Part shown: in pieces, positions 6,283 to 7,737 of the stretch
How the letters are laid out: each line of letters opens with the position of its first letter
Position numbering within the stretch: position 1 is the stretch's first letter
Assembly: GCA_018399855.1 (NCBI GenBank)
Contig: JAGYNX010000088.1
Span: 1-7,737, forward strand
DNA length: 7,737 nucleotides
Source: Spirochaetota bacterium
GTDB lineage: Bacteria > Spirochaetota > UBA4802 > UB4802
Reading direction: 5' to 3'
Notes under the pieces: generated by a model
The model's input: the letters and a program-made list of their open reading frames with translations, nothing else
Databases searched by the model: none
Told to the model about the DNA's origin: nothing
Position numbers and translations under genes: made by a program

Positions 6283-6566
6283 CATGAATTTGAAGGATTA
6301 CCACAGAGGCGCAGGGAACACGGAGATTTGGTCAATGAAGGTACGTTTCGTTTTTTCAGTATAGTAAATAATTGTAGTAAAGTTTGATACATGATATAGA
6401 TTTTACAGGCTAAGAAATATATTAATTCAAATCTTAAGCTATAAATATCCCTTAACTGTAAGGACTTTAATAGATTGAACTGATTAAATATCCTGACGAA
6501 ACAAAATAAGGAAATAAACTCTCCGTGTTCTCTGCGCCTCTGTGGTAATCCTTTACAAATTTCATG
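6283..6566. repeat. Inverted-repeat-bounded, MITE-like element in the divergent spacer
   Basis: Two arms face each other: 6293-6326 (aaggattaccacagaggcgc at its outer end) and 6520-6553. Over 34 bp they differ at one position (G6315 against T6531, which would still pair as G-U in RNA). With a small gap the match extends outward to a catgaa...tt/aa...ttcatg end pair, giving outer limits 6283 and 6566. The 193-bp interior (6327-6519) is strongly AT-rich, has stop codons in the frames I checked, and shows only weak inward extension of the repeat (a shared TTTCGT followed by CAG). No transposase is present. The arm sequence belongs to a class I recognise as widely dispersed in bacterial intergenic DNA. 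No clear target-site duplication is visible. A non-autonomous mobile element or the scar of a lost gene cassette both fit. Confidence 0.72.
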
Positions 6567-6587
6567 ATTTAATTATTAATGAATTAA

Positions 6588-6616
6588 TTGACAATTTTGT
6601 ATGGTATATATAATAA
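6588..6616 (+). promoter_or_regulatory. Strong sigma70-type promoter of the MORN-repeat lipoprotein gene
   Basis: A perfect TTGACA (6588-6593) is followed after 17 nt by TAATAA (6611-6616); an overlapping TATAAT (6609-6614) would have a 15-nt spacer. Transcription should begin near 6623, leaving a leader of about 38 nt. A consensus AAGGAG site (6649-6654) lies 6 nt before the ATG at 6661. The promoter starts 22 bp beyond the right arm of the inverted-repeat element. Confidence 0.65.
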
Positions 6617-6660
6617 TAACACCACACATCACGACAATAATCCAGCTCAAGGAGAATGGC

Positions 6661-7737
6661 ATGCGATTGAAAACATATTTTAAGGCTGTTGCGCTGACAT
6701 CTGCAGCATTGCTTATAGTATCATGCGCGTCAACAAAAGACAAAAAAGCAAAAGTTCCCGATAACGGACAGGGAAAAATATTCTGGGATGATGGCTCCTT
6801 GAAAGGCAGGGGATTATTTAAGAATAAGATGAAAACAGGCCAGTGGACCCTTTTTCACAAAAGTTCAGGTGAAAAACTTGCCACGGGAAACTATGTCAAC
6901 GACCAGCAGCAGGCACAATGGAACTATTACCATAAAAATCAGCAAAAGAGCCTGGAAGGTACATTCGACCAGGGGCAAAAAACAGGCCAGTGGATCGCCT
7001 ACTACCCCACAGGTGAAAAGATGTGGGAAGCAAATTTCGTAATCAGAACCAAGACCGAGTCGGGATTTGAAATGCGAATTGGCGGTATTGAAGGCATCAA
7101 GAAATCATTCTTTAAAAACGGAAAAGTCTGGAAAGAAGAAGAATTCCGGCAGGGAGTGAAATCGGGAAGATCACAGGAATACTATGAAAACGGGCGTCCT
7201 AAAGAAATTGCCTGGTATAAAGATAATAATCATGACGGTAAAATGAATAAATGGTACCCCAATGGCAAGTCTAAAGAGCAGGGGTTTTTTGATTCGGGAA
7301 AACGTGATGGCAAGTGGACATTCTATTACGAGAACGGCCAGGTCTCCCAGTCGGGCAGGTTTAGCGATGATAAACTCAGCGGCCAGTGGAAGTTTTATTC
7401 AGCCGAAGGCCTTCTTCAGAAAGAGGGAGAATATACCATGGGCAAAGAAGCGGGTACCTGGACATTTTACCAGTACCCGTCAAAGTATAAACGGTTGAAA
7501 TCCATGGAGCTGTATTTGAACGGGGGAATGGTCGACTCGGGTAAAGAATCACTTCTTTATAATGAGAAGGGTAAGCTAACCGGCAAGGGGCAACTCTCAG
7601 GTATCCCCAAGGCTATATACAAGGTGGAGAAAAACGGGAAGGACGCGGGTACCATCACCTCGGCTTCGGTTCCAGCTGACAGCCCGCAGGGGAAAATACA
7701 ACACTCCTGGACCGGCAAATGGCAGCATCCTAAAAGA
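6661..7737 (+). CDS. MORN_2/YwqK-type repeat lipoprotein, 3' end outside the window
   Basis: The frame is open for 359 codons to the window edge, so the C-terminus is missing. The N-terminus is a lipoprotein signal peptide: basic MRLKTYFK, hydrophobic core and lipobox IVSC with Cys22, followed by ASTKDKK. The absence of Asp at +2 would favour outer-membrane sorting by enterobacterial rules. Residues about 38-290 are degenerate repeats of roughly 22-24 residues with the pattern G-x-W-x-F/Y-Y-x-x-N/T-G-x-x-x-x-x-G-x-F-x-x-G-K. Clear G-x-W units occur at residues 60, 109, 217, 241 and 265. This is the MORN_2 repeat of proteins often labelled 'YwqK family antitoxin', a name that does not prove a toxin-antitoxin role. 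The last 50 visible residues leave the pattern. An ideal ribosome-binding site (AAGGAG, 6 nt spacing) fixes the start. It is divergent from the flagellar operon. Function is unknown; a surface or periplasmic binding role is a guess. Confidence 0.85.
   Translation, partial: MRLKTYFKAVALTSAALLIVSCASTKDKKAKVPDNGQGKIFWDDGSLKGRGLFKNKMKTGQWTLFHKSSGEKLATGNYVNDQQQAQWNYYHKNQQKSLEGTFDQGQKTGQWIAYYPTGEKMWEANFVIRTKTESGFEMRIGGIEGIKKSFFKNGKVWKEEEFRQGVKSGRSQEYYENGRPKEIAWYKDNNHDGKMNKWYPNGKSKEQGFFDSGKRDGKWTFYYENGQVSQSGRFSDDKLSGQWKFYSAEGLLQKEGEYTMGKEAGTWTFYQYPSKYKRLKSMELYLNGGMVDSGKESLLYNEKGKLTGKGQLSGIPKAIYKVEKNGKDAGTITSASVPADSPQGKIQHSWTGKWQHPKR

Noticed and set aside
6283..6326. Coding potential of the repeat arm (TTEAQ-like peptide)
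   Set aside because: The frame hits a stop shortly after the arm and has no start or ribosome-binding site. This peptide is an artefact of translating a dispersed repeat.
6327..6519. A GxxExxxY-type gene inside the inverted repeats
   Set aside because: The interior is only 193 bp, AT-rich and broken by stops in the frames read. No family motif is present, so only the flanking-sequence class supports a link.
6283..6570. Target-site duplication flanking the inverted-repeat element
   Set aside because: Short AT-rich matches such as catgaattt/catgattt and aattt/aaattt exist, but they are imperfect or self-complementary and cannot be told apart from extension of the inverted repeat.
6656..6672. 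Earlier ATG at 6656 as the start of the lipoprotein gene
   Set aside because: It is in a different frame and reaches a TGA after four codons. The ATG at 6661 has the correct frame, spacing and signal peptide.

Overview
The window looks like a chromosomal segment of a flagellated diderm bacterium, most likely a spirochaete. I infer this from the combination of features, not from a database match. The large sensor kinase begins with a receiver domain of a type I associate with Leptospira-like and other free-living spirochaetes. The flagellar rod/ring genes are short: FlgJ has no muramidase domain, FlgA is trimmed, and FlgH has no lipoprotein cysteine. There is also a MORN_2-repeat lipoprotein. 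Having flgH and flgI together argues against Borrelia and Treponema pallidum and points towards a leptospire-like or environmental lineage.

Layout, left to right. A sigma70-like promoter (34-62) drives an 863-residue cytoplasmic hybrid kinase on the + strand (99-2690): receiver, four PAS domains, then a HisKA_2-type kinase. The 140 bp between it and the convergent flagellar operon are not empty. On the - strand they hold a near-consensus promoter (2792-2821) followed by a 25-codon reading frame (2695-2772) that encodes a complete lipoprotein signal peptide and only nine mature residues. It is either a micro-lipoprotein or the cut-off start of a larger lipoprotein gene.

From 6191 down to 2831 on the - strand lies one tightly packed flagellar operon: flgG, flgA, flgH, flgI, flgJ. 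Its junctions are a 1-nt overlap, a 4-nt overlap, 0 nt and 9 nt. Together the genes encode the distal rod, the P-ring chaperone, the L-ring homologue, the P-ring and the rod-binding assembly factor. FlgG, FlgI, FlgH and FlgA act at or across the periplasm. The missing lipid anchor on FlgH would fit a flagellum that does not cross the outer membrane.

The 469-bp divergent spacer (6192-6660) contains, from left to right: a small GGGGA/TCCCC palindrome in the probable flgG leader, a sigma28-like promoter facing flgG, a roughly 284-bp element bounded by 34-bp near-perfect inverted repeats (6293-6326 and 6520-6553), and a strong sigma70-like promoter facing right. The repeat arms belong to the 'accacagaggc...' class of dispersed sequence, and the AT-rich interior encodes no protein I recognise. 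The element looks like a non-autonomous mobile or repeat unit lying between two divergent promoters.

The right end (6661-7737) is a + strand lipoprotein with MORN_2/YwqK-like repeats, open at the window edge. The window shows no direct functional link between the kinase, the flagellar operon and this lipoprotein. The strongest candidates for something undescribed are the inverted-repeat element and the micro-lipoprotein.
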